Below, piece after piece: positions 32,145-33,403 of a stretch of DNA of 33,403 nucleotides. Where the stretch lies: positions 1 to 33,403 of the forward strand of contig DHSP01000015.1 in assembly GCA_002408485.1 (NCBI GenBank), read 5' to 3'. Below the pieces are notes generated by a model. That model did no database searches, was not told where the DNA came from, and worked only from the letters and a program-made list of their open reading frames with translations. Within the stretch, counting starts at the first letter, position 1, and each line of letters begins with the position of its first letter. Source of the stretch: Proteiniphilum sp. UBA5283 (GTDB taxonomy: Bacteria > Bacteroidota > Bacteroidia > Bacteroidales > Dysgonomonadaceae). A program made the translations under genes and the position numbers.

Positions 32145-33359
32145 TTAGTAATAGATGAGTTCGAAAGGCATGGCGGCAAAGATCTCCTCAGCCACCTCCT
32201 TCACCTGCTTCGATGTCAATGCATCGATCCTGGAAAAGAGATCCTCCAGCGGTGTATAACAATTAAAATGAAGATACTGCTTCGCCATCGCGAGTGCACT
32301 GTTTTCGTGACTTTCTGCAGCAATGCCCATCTGCCCTTTCCACTGTTTTTTAGCCAGGGCAAGCTGCATGGGAGTCAGATCCGTTTTCTTTATTTTATCG
32401 ATCTCTCTACCTACCAGCCGGATGCATTTATCCCTATATTTCGGATCGCAGGCAAAATAAACGGAAAACAAGCCATTATCCGAATAGAGCGTAACGTTCG
32501 ACTCCACGTGGTAAGCCAGCCCGTGCTTCTCCCGTAACGAAGCATTGAGGCGGCTGTTCAGGCTATCTCCACCGAGGATGTTATTCAACATAAACAGGGC
32601 ATATTTTTGGGAATGATGCATGGAGAATGTGCTACAGCCCAGCATGACATGTGTTTGCGTCGTATTTTTATCCACCTTCTCCCTATGCGGCACAAAGTTG
32701 CCGGGGGGGGTTCGCCTTTTCTGCGGTATTGCCTCTTGCGTCATGCAAAAATACTTTTCCACCTGCCGGATCACTTTTTCGAATGCTGTTTTTCCAAAAG
32801 AGAAGAAAACCATCTCCGAGGGTTGATACTGCCTCTGCATGAAAGACAGGATGCGTTCCCTGCTGAAAGAGTGCAGCGCCTCCGGTTCACCTAGTATATA
32901 GTGTCCCATCTCGTGCCCTTTATAGAGCATATTTTCAAAATCATCGTAGATAAGCTCCGAAGGGGAGTCGTGATAAGAGTTGATCTCGTCAAGAATGACT
33001 TCCCTTTCCCGCTCGATCTGACCAGGTGAAAAAACCGAATGAAACAGGATATCTCCCAGCAGTTCCGTAGCACGGGAAAAATACTCCTCCAGAAAGGTAG
33101 CATAAAAAAAGGTTTCTTCCTTTGTGGTGTATGCATTCAACTCTCCCCCCACATTCTCCATCCGGCTGGCAATATGATGCGCTTTACGCCTTTCGGTACC
33201 CTTAAAGAGCATGTGTTCCACAAAATGAGCCATGCCGAACTCATCGGGATATTCGTCGCGGCTACCCGCGTTTACCACGATGCCGCAATAGGATATTCCG
33301 GACGGAAAAGGACGGTGGATAATACGAAGGCCATTCGATAATGTATGAGTGTGTATCAT
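32145..33359 (-). CDS. M16-family zinc peptidase (pitrilysin-like)
   Basis: The 404-residue protein is a single-chain processing-peptidase-like M16 member. The inverted zinc motif is HFVEH (His45, Glu48, His49) and the third ligand is probably Glu125 in EREREVILDEI. The second domain carries LGGDSLNSRLNASLREKHGLAYHVESN, with the conserved Arg and Tyr that help bind substrate. No signal peptide is seen, so it probably acts in the cytoplasm, as for the related YmxG/PqqL-like proteins of about 410 residues. The start overlaps the stop of an upstream frame by an ATGA arrangement (33356-33359), which suggests translational coupling with the gene beyond the window edge. Confidence 0.93.
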   Translation of the reverse strand: MIHTHTLSNGLRIIHRPFPSGISYCGIVVNAGSRDEYPDEFGMAHFVEHMLFKGTERRKAHHIASRMENVGGELNAYTTKEETFFYATFLEEYFSRATELLGDILFHSVFSPGQIEREREVILDEINSYHDSPSELIYDDFENMLYKGHEMGHYILGEPEALHSFSRERILSFMQRQYQPSEMVFFSFGKTAFEKVIRQVEKYFCMTQEAIPQKRRTPPGNFVPHREKVDKNTTQTHVMLGCSTFSMHHSQKYALFMLNNILGGDSLNSRLNASLREKHGLAYHVESNVTLYSDNGLFSVYFACDPKYRDKCIRLVGREIDKIKKTDLTPMQLALAKKQWKGQMGIAAESHENSALAMAKQYLHFNCYTPLEDLFSRIDALTSKQVKEVAEEIFAAMPFELIYY

Positions 33360-33403
33360 ATACTTTCCTTTCTGTATTGCCGCTGCATGTATTTGGATTT
33401 CTG
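33356..33403 (-). CDS. Possible C-terminal end of an upstream gene
   Basis: From the window edge a minus-strand frame reads QKSKYMQRQYRKESI and stops with TGA at 33358-33356, overlapping the M16 start. The basic, aromatic tail and the ATGA junction look like a real operon junction, but only 15 codons are visible and no family can be named. Confidence 0.3.
   Translation of the reverse strand, partial: QKSKYMQRQYRKESI

Overview
The window reads as chromosomal core-genome DNA from a Bacteroidota bacterium, most likely order Bacteroidales. The evidence is repeated TAnnTTTG -7 promoter boxes, a Rho factor with a long disordered insertion, a DPP7-type S46 peptidase, PorT-like and TonB-C proteins, a fermentative Etf pair and a single-subunit class II glycyl-tRNA synthetase. 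I place it near Dysgonomonadaceae/Porphyromonadaceae by inference only. I see no rRNA, tRNA, CRISPR array, transposase, integrase island or attachment site.

Layout. 1-150 is the end of an SMR transporter. 151-1176 has no convincing protein gene, but it has a good promoter (334-365), many local hairpins, a 9-bp helix joining its two ends and a strand-specific terminator (1138-1167). I read it as a possible long structured RNA of about 0.8 kb. 1177-2889 holds an orphan ECF sigma factor divergent from an outer-membrane protein gene. 3002-7556 (minus) is etfB, etfA, a MORN/TonB-C periplasmic protein and an extended acyl-CoA dehydrogenase, an electron-transfer and acyl-CoA redox unit. 7826-11101 (plus) is a DUF6340-like lipoprotein and rho, which has a structured leader.

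11220-13889 (minus) is dnaN, a DEDDh exonuclease and truA, with an inverted repeat in the dnaN leader. 14079-19487 (minus) is a tightly packed series: a FtsB/DivIC-like protein, a small membrane protein, an NtrC-like response regulator with a degenerate AAA+ domain, a hybrid histidine kinase with HPt, and a XerD-like recombinase that overlaps the kinase gene. 19665-23594 (plus) is a C69 dipeptidase, phosphoglucomutase/phosphomannomutase and methylglyoxal synthase.

23677-27420 (minus) is a polysaccharide flippase followed by the S46 dipeptidyl-peptidase. 27652-29743 (plus) is glyS and an FKBP lipoprotein. 29762-33359 (minus) is an M16 peptidase, a PorT-like barrel, a short gene remnant and a PBP4-type D-Ala-D-Ala carboxypeptidase. 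The physiology suggested is an anaerobic, peptide-using fermenter: periplasmic dipeptide release (S46, C69), Etf-linked acyl-CoA chemistry and a methylglyoxal bypass. The most original signals are the candidate RNA at 334-1167, the probably inactive ATPase of the response regulator, and the leader structures before rho and dnaN.
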